Source: Candidatus Thorarchaeota archaeon
Lineage (GTDB): Archaea > Asgardarchaeota > Thorarchaeia > Thorarchaeales > Thorarchaeaceae
Direction of reading: 5' to 3'
NCBI GenBank assembly: GCA_003345545.1
Contig: PRDH01000037.1
Span: 1-64,000 of the forward strand
DNA: 64,000 nt
Made by a program: the position numbers and the translations under genes. Below the pieces are notes generated by a model. That model was not told the DNA's origin. It ran no database searches and worked only from the letters and a program-made list of their open reading frames with translations. The first letter of the stretch is position 1. Each line of letters begins with the position of its first letter. Shown here piece by piece: positions 43,214 to 51,832 of the stretch.

Positions 43214-44338
43214 ATGGAAGTCAAAAACATCGCAGTCGTTGGTGCAGGGCTCATGGGTTCAGGAATTGCCTACATCTCTGCATGGAATGGATTCAATGTC
43301 TTCTTGCTTGATGTCAATGATGCAGCAGTCGAAGCGGGAATGGACCGTATTCGCAATGATGTAATGACTGGCATCAACAAGAACAAGATATCAATGTCTG
43401 ATGCGGAAGCACTTATGGGTCGGCTCAAATATGGCACGAAGCTCGAAGAAGGCCTTAAAGACGCAGACCTCGTAATTGAGGCAATCTTCGAGAATATGGA
43501 CGCCAAGAAGCAGCTGTTTGCAAAAGTGGACAAAGCAGCTCCGAAGCGTGCAGTACTCGCGACCAACACCTCCTCCCTGAGTATTGATGAGCTTGCTACA
43601 TCGACCACACGTCCTGCCCAGTTTCTGGGAATGCACTATTTCTCTCCGGTTGCTGCAATGAAGCTTCTCGAGCTCGTCATCGGCAAAAAAACGAGTCCAG
43701 AGACCATTGCCACAGCAGTTGCAGTCGGGAAGAAACAGGGAAAGACAACTGTACAGGCCAAGAACAGTCCTGGCTTTATTGTCAATCGAATACTGAACCC
43801 CGTGCTCAGAGAGGCTATCATCCTTTATGAGAAGGGCGTTGCGACAAAGGAGGAAATCGATACTGCCATGACTGTACACGGCAGGATGCCTGCAGGACCA
43901 TTTTCCCTTAGTGATTTTGTTGGTCTTGATATTGCTTTCAATGCAATGAGCACGCTGTATCGTGAGCTTGGGGATTGTTACAAGCCTCCTGATACTCTCA
44001 AGAAGCTTGTTGACTCTGGAGCCATTGGAATGAAGGCCAAGAAGGGCTTCTATGACTACACAGGTGCCAGTAAGGCCACTGAGAAGCCCAAAGGTGCTGA
44101 CCTCAAGTGGCTCGCAATGCGTATTCAATTGATGGCTATCCGTGAGGCAATGATACTGGTCGATAGCGGGATTGCTACCAGAGCAGATATCGATCCCGCA
44201 ATGATACTCGGTGCCAGCTTCCCGAAAGGTCCATTCGCCATGGCTGAGGAACTGGGTTTGAACAAGGTTCGTGACGAGATCCAAAAGCTATACAAAGAGC
44301 TTGGCGAGTGTTATCGCGTTCCCAAGACGCTGCATTAG
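43214..44338 (+). CDS. 3-hydroxyacyl-CoA dehydrogenase (3-hydroxybutyryl-CoA dehydrogenase type)
   Basis: Oxidises (S)-3-hydroxyacyl-CoA to 3-oxoacyl-CoA with NAD(P), or the reverse. 374 residues: Rossmann VVGAGLMGSGIAYISAWNGF, the catalytic His in LGMHYFSPV, GFIVNRILNPVLREA, and a second copy of the C-terminal 3HCDH domain (about 295-374), making it longer than the ~285-aa bacterial Hbd. No hydratase domain is fused; separate hydratase genes are nearby. GGAGG 8 nt before the ATG. A strong terminator follows. Confidence 0.93.
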   Translation: MEVKNIAVVGAGLMGSGIAYISAWNGFNVFLLDVNDAAVEAGMDRIRNDVMTGINKNKISMSDAEALMGRLKYGTKLEEGLKDADLVIEAIFENMDAKKQLFAKVDKAAPKRAVLATNTSSLSIDELATSTTRPAQFLGMHYFSPVAAMKLLELVIGKKTSPETIATAVAVGKKQGKTTVQAKNSPGFIVNRILNPVLREAIILYEKGVATKEEIDTAMTVHGRMPAGPFSLSDFVGLDIAFNAMSTLYRELGDCYKPPDTLKKLVDSGAIGMKAKKGFYDYTGASKATEKPKGADLKWLAMRIQLMAIREAMILVDSGIATRADIDPAMILGASFPKGPFAMAEELGLNKVRDEIQKLYKELGECYRVPKTLH

Positions 44339-44348
44339 AAACCCGAAT

Positions 44349-44384
44349 CTGGCGGCAACACTAGCGCCGCCAGTTTCTCTTTTT
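44349..44384 (+). terminator. Hairpin terminator with TTTCTCTTTTT tail
   Basis: CTGGCGGC (44349-44356) pairs perfectly with GCCGCCAG (44366-44373) over a 9-nt loop, followed by TTTCTCTTTTT. It ends the nitroreductase-to-dehydrogenase operon. Confidence 0.8.
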
Positions 44385-44415
44385 CTATCCTATGTATCAC
44401 AATTAAGGAACCATA

Positions 44416-44424
44416 GTTTTTAAG
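44416..44424 (+). promoter_or_regulatory. TATA element of enoyl-CoA hydratase gene
   Basis: GTTTTTAAG lies about 52 bp before the ATG at 44472. Transcription starting ~26 bp downstream would leave a short leader that includes the AGGTG ribosome site at 44461-44465. Confidence 0.45.
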
Positions 44425-44471
44425 AGGAACGAAGTCTTGCAGACCTCCAGAACTATTCATAGGTGTAAGAA

Positions 44472-45284
44472 ATGGGCGAATACAAAACGATGCTGTATAG
44501 CAAAGAGGGTACGTTTCTCACCCCTGTCAAGAATATTGCAGTCATTAAGATGAATAGGCCAGATGCACTGAACGCAATCAATGACCAATTCATTCTTGAT
44601 CTTGGTGCTGCACTTGACGAGGCTGAGAAGGATCCAGACATTCGGTCTGTGATAATTGGTACAAATCACCCCAAGGTCTATTGTACTGGAGCAGACCTGA
44701 AGATGGCTCAAGGATTCCTTAAAGATCCCAAATCAGTTGAAAGTGCAATCAAGCAAGGACAAATGGTTATTGACAAAATAGCTAAGCTGAGTAAGCCAGT
44801 GATTGCTGCTATTCACGGACTATGCCTTGGTGGCGGAACGGAGATTGCTCTTGCTTCCGATGTTCGAATATGTGATACTGACGCCAAGATAGGCTGCCCG
44901 GAGGTCGCTCTGGGATTGATTCCAGCTTGGGGTGGCTGTGTACGTATGGCAAGAGTGGCTGGACTTGGAAAGGCACTCGAGTTGATCTTGACTGGAGCTC
45001 AGTTAACAGGAGCTGAAGCATTAGCAGCTGGACTTGTCAGCAAGGTGGTAAGTCCTGATGACTTGCAGAGCGAAGCAATCAAGCTGGCGATGAAGTTTGG
45101 CCAGAATGCACCAATTGCGCTCAAGCTGGCCAAGAAGGCCACTCACATGGCTTTTGAGGGCAACTATGAAATGAACCTGAAATATCAGGTTGATGCCTCA
45201 GTTGAGTGTTTCAAGACTGCTGACCTTGGAGAAGGTATTGCTGGAATACTTGAGAAGCGCCAACCCAAGTTCAAGGGCAAGTAG
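44472..45284 (+). CDS. Enoyl-CoA hydratase/isomerase (crotonase family), copy 1
   Basis: 270 residues. Crotonase oxyanion-hole segments TGADLKMAQG and GLCLGGGTEIALASDVRI are present, then CPEVALGLIPAWGGCVRMARV, whose Glu/Pro/Gly positions match hydratases. Likely hydrates 2-enoyl-CoA between the dehydrogenase and thiolase steps, though the family also includes isomerases and lyases. It has its own promoter and terminator, so it can be set independently of the flanking operons. ATG at 44472 with AGGTG 6 nt upstream. Confidence 0.9.
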   Translation: MGEYKTMLYSKEGTFLTPVKNIAVIKMNRPDALNAINDQFILDLGAALDEAEKDPDIRSVIIGTNHPKVYCTGADLKMAQGFLKDPKSVESAIKQGQMVIDKIAKLSKPVIAAIHGLCLGGGTEIALASDVRICDTDAKIGCPEVALGLIPAWGGCVRMARVAGLGKALELILTGAQLTGAEALAAGLVSKVVSPDDLQSEAIKLAMKFGQNAPIALKLAKKATHMAFEGNYEMNLKYQVDASVECFKTADLGEGIAGILEKRQPKFKGK

Positions 45285-45302
45285 AAGCAGTTCAATTACT
45301 GA

Positions 45303-45340
45303 CCCACAACCGGAAGGTTGTGGGCTTTCTCTCTTTTTCA
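45303..45340 (+). terminator. Hairpin terminator with CTTTCTCTCTTTTT tail
   Basis: CCCACAACC (45303-45311) pairs perfectly with GGTTGTGGG (45316-45324) over the loop GGAA, followed by CTTTCTCTCTTTTT. It ends the single-gene hydratase unit. Confidence 0.85.
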
Positions 45341-45512
45341 TTAGATTTTCTCGCATTCGTTGTCTTTCTCGCGACTCATCAATATTGAACTCGATTTGTA
45401 GTGAAAGCGTCAACCTTAAGACCTCGATATTAGAGGTTGCCTGACTGATAGTGGAGCATGATTGGATGTTGTACATCAATCATTTTCATGCTCTTACTGC
45501 GGAGGATATGAA

Positions 45513-46679
45513 ATGGCAAGAAGAGTTGCTGTAGTCGCTGGAGGCCACAGCAAATTCGGTAAAAGGTATGATGCAACCATGCGGGAGCTCTGCGCTGAGG
45601 CCTACAAACCAATTTATGATGTAGGCATCACTCAGGACAAGATAGACGCTAGCGTCCTTTCGTACGCAGCCTCGCAGTTCACAGGTCAGGGCGCTGGCTC
45701 AGCCCTGATGGCGGACTACATTGGTATGCAAGAGAAACCTCATCTTAGAGTAGAATCTGCGTGCACCACCGGAACTGCAAGTCTGAGAGCTGCTTGGGGA
45801 ATGGTTGCGGCTGGTCTCTATGATGTCATGCTCGTGATGGGTGTTGAGCAGATGAATCGTGTATCATCAGCTACTGCAACTGAATACATGTCTCGAGCAG
45901 GAGACATGCGCTGGGAGTATCCCTATGGAATCAGTTTCCCCGCATTCTATGCACTGATGGCTTCGCGGTATATGAGTGAATACAACATGCCGCACGACGT
46001 CTTAGCGCAAATCGCTGTCAAGTCCCATCACTATGGTGCTCAGAATCCCAAGGCACATCTCCCCAAGGAAGTGTCCTTTGAGGAGGCGAATAACGCTATT
46101 CCGATATGCAGGCCTCTCAACCTATACGACTGTAGCCTAATCACTGACGGCGCAGCTGCAATTGTCATTGCTGCAGAAGAAAAAGTGAAGCAATTCACTG
46201 ATCGCCCCATGTGGATAAAGGGCATCGGAGCAGGCGCGTCTGAGAACATGATTCAGGACCGTCCTACTTTGACTTCAATCCCCGGAGCAAAACGCGCGGT
46301 AAAGGCAGCGTACAAGATGGCCGGCGTGAAGCCAGAAGACATTGATATGGCCGAGGTTCACGATTGTTTCACGATCGCGGAATTGATTGCCTACGAGGAC
46401 TGCGGTTTTGCGGCACCGGGAAAAGGCCGAGAGATCGTCGAGAACAAGGAGAACTATCATACCGGTAGGATTCCAGTGAACTGCGATGGCGGTCTCAAGA
46501 GCAAGGGGCATCCCCTGGGAGCTACAGGAATCTCAATGACCTATGAAGTCATGAAGCAAATGAGGGGTGAAGCAGAACTCAAGTCGCGTCAGATTAAAGA
46601 TGTCAAATACGGCCTCGTTCACAACGTCGGACAGTCTGGGCAGTTTGTAAATGTCTTCATCTATGAGAGGGGTTGGTGA
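45513..46679 (+). CDS. Thiolase (archaeal acetyl-CoA acetyltransferase type)
   Basis: 388 residues from the ATG at 45513, where GGAGG stands 7 nt upstream (the frame extends to 45462 without support). The nucleophile is C84 in ESACTTGTASLRAAW; HDCFTIAELIAYEDCG and NCDGGLKSKGHPLGATG carry the catalytic His residues. This subgroup works in archaea together with DUF35 and often HMG-CoA synthase, passing acetoacetyl-CoA on in a complex. Here the DUF35 gene follows 3 bp later, but no HMG-CoA synthase is in the window, so beta-oxidation/ketothiolase use is possible too. Confidence 0.93.
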   Translation: MARRVAVVAGGHSKFGKRYDATMRELCAEAYKPIYDVGITQDKIDASVLSYAASQFTGQGAGSALMADYIGMQEKPHLRVESACTTGTASLRAAWGMVAAGLYDVMLVMGVEQMNRVSSATATEYMSRAGDMRWEYPYGISFPAFYALMASRYMSEYNMPHDVLAQIAVKSHHYGAQNPKAHLPKEVSFEEANNAIPICRPLNLYDCSLITDGAAAIVIAAEEKVKQFTDRPMWIKGIGAGASENMIQDRPTLTSIPGAKRAVKAAYKMAGVKPEDIDMAEVHDCFTIAELIAYEDCGFAAPGKGREIVENKENYHTGRIPVNCDGGLKSKGHPLGATGISMTYEVMKQMRGEAELKSRQIKDVKYGLVHNVGQSGQFVNVFIYERGW

Positions 46680-46682
46680 ATC

Positions 46683-47102
46683 ATGGCAGAGAAAAAGGAA
46701 CTCTATCTCGGGTATACCACAGACAAGGCAATCACGCCCTTCATGCAGAGCTTTCTGGAACATCTAGACCAAGGACGTCTAATGAAGAGCAAATGTGGCA
46801 AGTGCGGAAAAGAGTATCTTCCTCCAAGACAGCACTGCCAGAAGGACATGAGCGAATGTACCTTGGCTGAAGTCACAGAGAGAGATGCCAAATTATACTC
46901 CTATGTGATTGTCGACTTTGCCCCAGAGAGCCTCTCATCAAGGCAGCCTTATGTCGTAGCTATCGGTCAGTTTCCATCAGGGCTGAAGCTGACGGCGCAT
47001 ATTACTAACTTGATGAGCCTGCCTGAGGTTGGAATGAAGCTCAAACTAGGTTTTGACAAGTCCCCGGATGGCAAGATGGTCACATATAGGTGGCTGGTAT
47101 AG
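46683..47102 (+). CDS. DUF35 zinc-ribbon/OB-fold protein, thiolase partner
   Basis: 139 residues with a rubredoxin-like zinc ribbon (C38, C41, C52, C59: KCGKCGKEYLPPRQHC) and an OB fold (LYSYVIVDFAPESLSS, VAIGQFPSGLKLTAHI). In archaea this protein bridges thiolase and HMG-CoA synthase and shares the CoA-binding site. Its position right after the thiolase supports that partnership. ATG at 46683 with GGTG just upstream. A palindromic terminator follows. Confidence 0.9.
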   Translation: MAEKKELYLGYTTDKAITPFMQSFLEHLDQGRLMKSKCGKCGKEYLPPRQHCQKDMSECTLAEVTERDAKLYSYVIVDFAPESLSSRQPYVVAIGQFPSGLKLTAHITNLMSLPEVGMKLKLGFDKSPDGKMVTYRWLV

Positions 47103-47110
47103 CTTATACT

Positions 47111-47142
47111 GGGGGCCTAGGCCCCCGCCTATTTCTCTTTTG
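47111..47142 (+). terminator. Palindromic hairpin terminator
   Basis: GGGGGC-CTAG-GCCCCC (47111-47126) folds into a strong hairpin, followed by a pyrimidine-rich stretch containing TTTCTCTTTT. It ends the thiolase-DUF35 unit. Confidence 0.75.
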
Positions 47143-47172
47143 GTGAAGCATCGGTCTGTTCAGGCTGTTCTC

Positions 47173-47511
47173 TCATTGTTTTGAATACAGCTCAAGTATC
47201 TTTGCCCACCGTGACTGGAGGCGTACAGCTCTCAATGTCTGTAGATAGATTGCCGAAGCCCTTGCAGAATCACAGCCCTCGATCTCATCTACAGCGTGAT
47301 TGATGATCTCTGTGATGTCTTTGAACCTTCTCCGGCCGTCATTTCGTAGATAACCCGCGAACGTGACATAGTCTCTGCTCTTCTGGCCCAGCCCTTGGAG
47401 AAGCATCGTTTCATCCTGAACTGCTGCATTCAGCTCGTAGGAGTTCTCAAGAGACCTCTTCATCGCGCTTAGACTGTCGATGTAGACGTGATTCTTCCCT
47501 GTGGCATCCAA
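47173..47511 (-). CDS. Small helical hypothetical protein
   Basis: 112 residues, predicted helical, charged (SRDYVTFAGYLRNDGRRRFKD, AVRLQSRWAKILELY). No recognised family. TTG start at 47511 is supported by GGGGA 8-9 nt upstream and a TATA-like CCACTAATTAAACC (47548-47560 on the plus strand, TTTAATTAG on the minus strand). It faces the thiolase operon. Confidence 0.55.
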   Translation of the reverse strand: MDATGKNHVYIDSLSAMKRSLENSYELNAAVQDETMLLQGLGQKSRDYVTFAGYLRNDGRRRFKDITEIINHAVDEIEGCDSARASAIYLQTLRAVRLQSRWAKILELYSKQ

Positions 47512-47759
47512 GCAAATCGGTCCCCTAATCTGATGGCGACATATATGGTCGGAACCACTAATTAAACCTTAAGCCTCAAAAGTTGCTAGAATCTCAACAG
47601 GCGCCATTTCGTTGATACTAGCACTCCTCGAGAATCACAACGGTTGCAGTCAAAACAACGAACAAGCAGGCCTAGTCAATGTAACATTGAGTCGAGTATT
47701 CGGCTAAACCCCCTCTTCAACAACCGTCCGTTAATCCCCTTTCCACCATTCCTCTTCTA

Positions 47760-49832
47760 TCATGACTGCTTTGATTTCCATATTACCACAGCCACAATAG
47801 CGATGATGCCAACTGCTCCGACTGCGACAAGAAGGGTCAGAGTATCAATCCCAGGGTTTACTGTACTTGTCGTTGTGGCAGGTATCACTGTCACTGTTGT
47901 TGAACTGAAGACGATATTCGCGGAAAAGTCCGAAAGGAACAAGGTATAGCTGTATGATCCTACCGAAAGGCCATCCACGTCCAAGCTAATATCTGAACCA
48001 TTCCAGAAATCTATCACAAATGCAGTGAGGTTATCCTCTCTGAATATCGAATATAGAAGTGGGTTATCATCAGAAACCTCCCAGACTATCACGTTTCCCG
48101 TTGTACCCTCAACATACGTCAAGTCTTCAGCACTATTCACAACCGGGGCTGGATTGGGTGGTCCATAGTAGAAGACTAGATTTCTTCTGATTCTGTACCA
48201 ATCGGTTCCATATGAATCGAAATAGAATGGTCCACTCGTACAGTCTGGTGTTATTGCGCTGCTCCAACTCGAGTATGGAGTACCACCATAGACATGGTAG
48301 GGAAGGATATAGTCATAGGCGAAATTCGAGAACTGCCAATATGATTCTGTGTCAAACTCCAGTACGACTGTGTATATTGATGTACTCTCTATAGATACCA
48401 AACTACCGAGGTCCGCTGCCGCTGGATTTCCGTAGGCATAACTCTCAAGCATGTATGTGAAAGTGAATTCAACATCCATTGCAGTGAGAGGCATTCCATC
48501 ATTCCACGTTGCATTCTGGATAATATCAATGGTATACTTTGAATGACCTACTGGCACAGCTGCGTTGTCATCATGGGTTTCAACCAGCATATTCTCTGCC
48601 AGGTCTGGCCGTGGTTTTAGATCAGGACCATATTTGTAAAGGGAAGAATAGAGGTTCTCCAGAACGGCTACTGAGTAGGCAGAGTTTGTGACATAGATGT
48701 TGAAGGTATCAGGTCGATCAGCTATGGCGACTGGGACAGTCCCTCCGTATGTTCCATCAAGTCTATGGATATTCGTCATGGTCCATGGACCAGTGATGTA
48801 TCTTCCAAGGTCCTCTACATGCCCAGTGAATTCATCAGTCCGGTATGCTTGCAGGTATGTGTCTTCGTAGACCACAAGCCTTGGAACGTTATAATGGAGG
48901 ACTCTCTGCATCCAGGCCGACGCATTGTAGACTTCATAGTAGGTCGTACTGTTGAGCAGCTGTTGTCTGCACGCGTCGAAAGTTGCATTTGCGAAGTTCG
49001 TCGGATTCCGATACGGTCGATTTGCGTAATCAGACCAGTACTCATTGGCAAGCCAGTCAACATCGTTGCTGTAGAAGTTTTGGACATAGAAGACCATGTC
49101 GTATTCACCGTGGGAGCCCAACCTTGAGATGCACTCGTAGAATTCAACAACTTTTGTTTCTGCGTGGATGTCGAGAGCTAAGAGCGCGTCAACGCCGATT
49201 TGGGCTATACCACCTGCAATCTCGACCGAAGAGGATGAGTACTCAATCTCGATTGTCGAGATTGTCTGATTCTTGTAGGTCCGCCAGCCATCTCCTCCAT
49301 ATGGGAAGAGTCCTGAGGCATTGAGTAGTTGATTACCGAGCGTCGCCTGAGCACTGTAGTAGTGAGGCATCAGCTCGTCCTCAATACACCAGCTGTTTAC
49401 AAAGGGCACAAGCGAGTCGTGTTCTTGGGACCAACCGCCCATGATATCTGTTGTGACCTTCTGCTTGTCAAACGCAAAAGCGAAGGCTCTTCTCAGAACA
49501 CTCTCGTTCAGAGGTGCATCACGACAGTTGATTGTGAGTTGACCATATCCATTTCTCAATGCTGTATAAACGTCAATGTCTGGATCTGCATTCAGTGTAT
49601 CATAATGGATTGGGTCGAAGACACTAGTGTCCATCTCAATCTCTCCAGCTAGCAGAGCAAGAATGCGTTGATCTTGACCTGAGATGACAGTGAAATCGAT
49701 AGCATCTACATACGGACCTGGACCCGACTCACTAGAGCCTAGGTTGTAAGCAGTGATGTCGCTAGCTCCATAGACTACAACAATTGAAAGGATGCAGACA
49801 ATCAAGCCTGCAATAGAATACCTAGCTTTCAT
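47760..49832 (-). CDS. Membrane-anchored ABC-type oligopeptide-binding protein (family 5)
   Basis: 690 residues. The N-terminal membrane segment/signal (about 5-24) is followed by a family 5 solute-binding body (LNESVLRRAFAFAFDKQKV, WNDGMPLTAMDVEFTFTYML). A cadherin-like stretch and a Thr-rich linker (TTTSTV) lead to a C-terminal membrane anchor (about 662-682) and a basic tail (KSKQS). It should capture peptides or similar solutes outside the cell. No permease or ATPase genes adjoin it. ATG at 49832 (in-frame TTG at 49838); TATA-like CTAATAAGG on the minus strand at 49871-49880. Confidence 0.88.
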   Translation of the reverse strand: MKARYSIAGLIVCILSIVVVYGASDITAYNLGSSESGPGPYVDAIDFTVISGQDQRILALLAGEIEMDTSVFDPIHYDTLNADPDIDVYTALRNGYGQLTINCRDAPLNESVLRRAFAFAFDKQKVTTDIMGGWSQEHDSLVPFVNSWCIEDELMPHYYSAQATLGNQLLNASGLFPYGGDGWRTYKNQTISTIEIEYSSSSVEIAGGIAQIGVDALLALDIHAETKVVEFYECISRLGSHGEYDMVFYVQNFYSNDVDWLANEYWSDYANRPYRNPTNFANATFDACRQQLLNSTTYYEVYNASAWMQRVLHYNVPRLVVYEDTYLQAYRTDEFTGHVEDLGRYITGPWTMTNIHRLDGTYGGTVPVAIADRPDTFNIYVTNSAYSVAVLENLYSSLYKYGPDLKPRPDLAENMLVETHDDNAAVPVGHSKYTIDIIQNATWNDGMPLTAMDVEFTFTYMLESYAYGNPAAADLGSLVSIESTSIYTVVLEFDTESYWQFSNFAYDYILPYHVYGGTPYSSWSSAITPDCTSGPFYFDSYGTDWYRIRRNLVFYYGPPNPAPVVNSAEDLTYVEGTTGNVIVWEVSDDNPLLYSIFREDNLTAFVIDFWNGSDISLDVDGLSVGSYSYTLFLSDFSANIVFSSTTVTVIPATTTSTVNPGIDTLTLLVAVGAVGIIAIVAVVIWKSKQS

Positions 49833-49988
49833 CTCCAACCACTCGACTGTTGTTGATTACCCTGTCACAACCTTATTAGCCTTCTCTCTCCAATAACAGT
49901 CAATTCAGCCTTTGAAACCGAATCTGGTTTCCCTAACTCTTATTACCTACGCGCGACGCAGAAGAATCATATTTCGGAGGAAACAGCT

Positions 49989-50774
49989 GTGTCTGAACAG
50001 GAAGTGCTCTATGAAGTTGCAGATGGTGTGGCCGTTATAACGATCAATCGGCCCGCGAAATACAATGCGCTGAATTCGTCCATTGTATCTACAATGAAGA
50101 GATTATTCAAAAAAGCTGAAAGCGATAACGCAGTACGATGCATTATACTCACTGGTGCAGGAGAAAAGGCCTTCGCAGCAGGCGCAGACATTAACGAGTT
50201 TCAGGGGAGAGACTCGAAGACTATTAGACCGCTTACTGAGGGCGGACAGGAATTCTGTACGTACATAGAATCGATGAGCAAACCTGTCATCGCGGCCGTG
50301 AATGGATTCGCGCTTGGTGGCGGATGTGAGATTGCCATGTCATGTGATATCAGATACGCATCTGCCAATGCGAAGTTTGGCCAACCCGAGATAAATCTTG
50401 GAATCATTCCTGGTTTCGGTGGTACTGCGAGACTCTCGCGACTAGTGGGCCTTGGCATCGCTAAAGAGCTAATATATGGCGGAGAACAGATCAAGTGTGA
50501 TGAGGCTCTTAGGATTGGCCTTGTCAACAAGATGTTCGAGTCTGTCGAAGAACTTCGGAATGGCGCAATGCAACTTGCTCGAAAGCTCGCTGCGAAGCCG
50601 GGTGTTGCGTTGGCACTTGCGAAGCAGTCCCTCAATAATTCTTGGGAGATGCCTCTTAACAAGAACTTGAAATTCGAAGTTGATGTGTTCTGCAAGAGCT
50701 TTGATACAGAAGACAAGGATGAGGGTGTCAGTGCGTTCCTAGGTAAGCGAGAAGCCAAGTTCAAGCACAAATAG
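49989..50774 (+). CDS. Enoyl-CoA hydratase (crotonase family), copy 2
   Basis: 261 residues with the full crotonase motif set: AFAAGADINEFQG, ALGGGCEIAMSCDIRYAS and FGQPEINLGIIPGFGGTARL, where the two catalytic Glu of hydratases (in GGCE and QPE) are present. It resembles classical short-chain 3-hydroxyacyl-forming hydratases more closely than copy 1. GTG start at 49989 with GGAGG 8 nt upstream. Single-gene unit with its own terminator. Confidence 0.92.
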   Translation: MSEQEVLYEVADGVAVITINRPAKYNALNSSIVSTMKRLFKKAESDNAVRCIILTGAGEKAFAAGADINEFQGRDSKTIRPLTEGGQEFCTYIESMSKPVIAAVNGFALGGGCEIAMSCDIRYASANAKFGQPEINLGIIPGFGGTARLSRLVGLGIAKELIYGGEQIKCDEALRIGLVNKMFESVEELRNGAMQLARKLAAKPGVALALAKQSLNNSWEMPLNKNLKFEVDVFCKSFDTEDKDEGVSAFLGKREAKFKHK

Positions 50775-50777
50775 ATG

Positions 50778-50815
50778 GGTGCACGGGACCCGAATCCCGT
50801 CACCTTCTCTCTATT
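50778..50815 (+). terminator. Hairpin terminator overlapping the convergent MBL gene end
   Basis: GGTG-CA-CGGG (50778-50787) pairs with CCCG-T-CACC (50796-50804), followed by TTCTCTCTATTTT. The right side overlaps the stop of the convergent metallo-hydrolase gene. Confidence 0.65.
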
Positions 50816-51735
50816 TTGAGGTGTCCGTCCTCCTCGATTATCTTCCCCTTCTTCTTGAGGAGCTCAACATGCTTCTCAAGCATGAACATCTCGAAAGCAC
50901 GATAGAGCTCCATCGGGATTCGCCGATAGATGGTTGGTTTGAGAGACATCTTCTCGATTGTATCGACTCCGCTCGCGATATTGTCGAGCACACGCCTCTC
51001 TCTCTCGCCGAAGACTCTCATGAACGCCCGCAGCCTCATATCGAGGTCCTCAGTGACGGGATCAATGAGGTGGCTGCTTATTCCTGTCCTTGGATTCATC
51101 TCAATCACCCGCTCCATGGACCTCCTGAAATCCTCAATATCACTCACCTCATTTCCATACCATGGTCCAAAGCTTGTCAAATCGATGTCGACTAGAAGAA
51201 TAGTTTCGTAGCCATTGATGCCAAAACAGGTGTGGTCTAATGTATGACCCGGCAGATGAATCGGAAAAAGGTCAGTCTGGCCACAGCTGATGGGTTTCCC
51301 ATCCTCGAAGGTGCCAGTGACATTATAATCCCCCAAGACATGTCCAAAACTCGTGTTGATGAACACTCTCCAGACATCGTATTGCCTGCGCCCCTCCATT
51401 CCATAGTAGTCGACCATTCCCTGGAAGGTCCGAACACCCTTCTCGGCGAGTGGATGACATATCATTTCACAATCCGCAGCTCTTTGAATGATTGCGGCAT
51501 AGCCCTTGTGGTCGATATGGAAGTGTGTCAGGATAATCCTCTCAATATCTGAGAGTTCATGGCCGAGGTCTCTCAATGTCCGTGTTATGTTCTCCATGCT
51601 TGTGCCTGCATCCACAAGCGTCAGAATCTCATCATCAATCAGGAGTGTATTTGCCTCAGGAAAACCAGCTCCATTCTTTCCTCTCACAAGGTGTACCTTT
51701 GGCAAGACCTCGATGTGTATTGGATACTCGGACAT
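50800..51735 (-). CDS. Metallo-beta-lactamase fold hydrolase
   Basis: 311 residues. The dinuclear metal motif ILTHFHIDHKG gives H71, H73, D75, H76; further ligands are in FPIHLPGHTLDH and VDIDL. The C-terminal extension (about 215-311) is helical and winged-helix-like (LKKKGKIIEEDGHLKIERR), a layout seen in many MBL enzymes including thioesterase-like and LACTB2-like groups. Substrate not determinable. ATG at 51735; divergent from the FGGY kinase. Confidence 0.88.
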   Translation of the reverse strand: MSEYPIHIEVLPKVHLVRGKNGAGFPEANTLLIDDEILTLVDAGTSMENITRTLRDLGHELSDIERIILTHFHIDHKGYAAIIQRAADCEMICHPLAEKGVRTFQGMVDYYGMEGRRQYDVWRVFINTSFGHVLGDYNVTGTFEDGKPISCGQTDLFPIHLPGHTLDHTCFGINGYETILLVDIDLTSFGPWYGNEVSDIEDFRRSMERVIEMNPRTGISSHLIDPVTEDLDMRLRAFMRVFGERERRVLDNIASGVDTIEKMSLKPTIYRRIPMELYRAFEMFMLEKHVELLKKKGKIIEEDGHLKIERR

Positions 51736-51832
51736 TGCTGTTCAATCTATTCTTGTCCTAAATAACTCTCACTGTCGCACAATCTATATTGCACGGTGTC
51801 GCTCTATTCTCAGTCATATGTAGGTGAGTTTG

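Noticed and set aside
45410..45440. ACCTC/GAGGT inverted repeat upstream of the thiolase gene
   Set aside because: Short arms, no relation to a clear promoter position.
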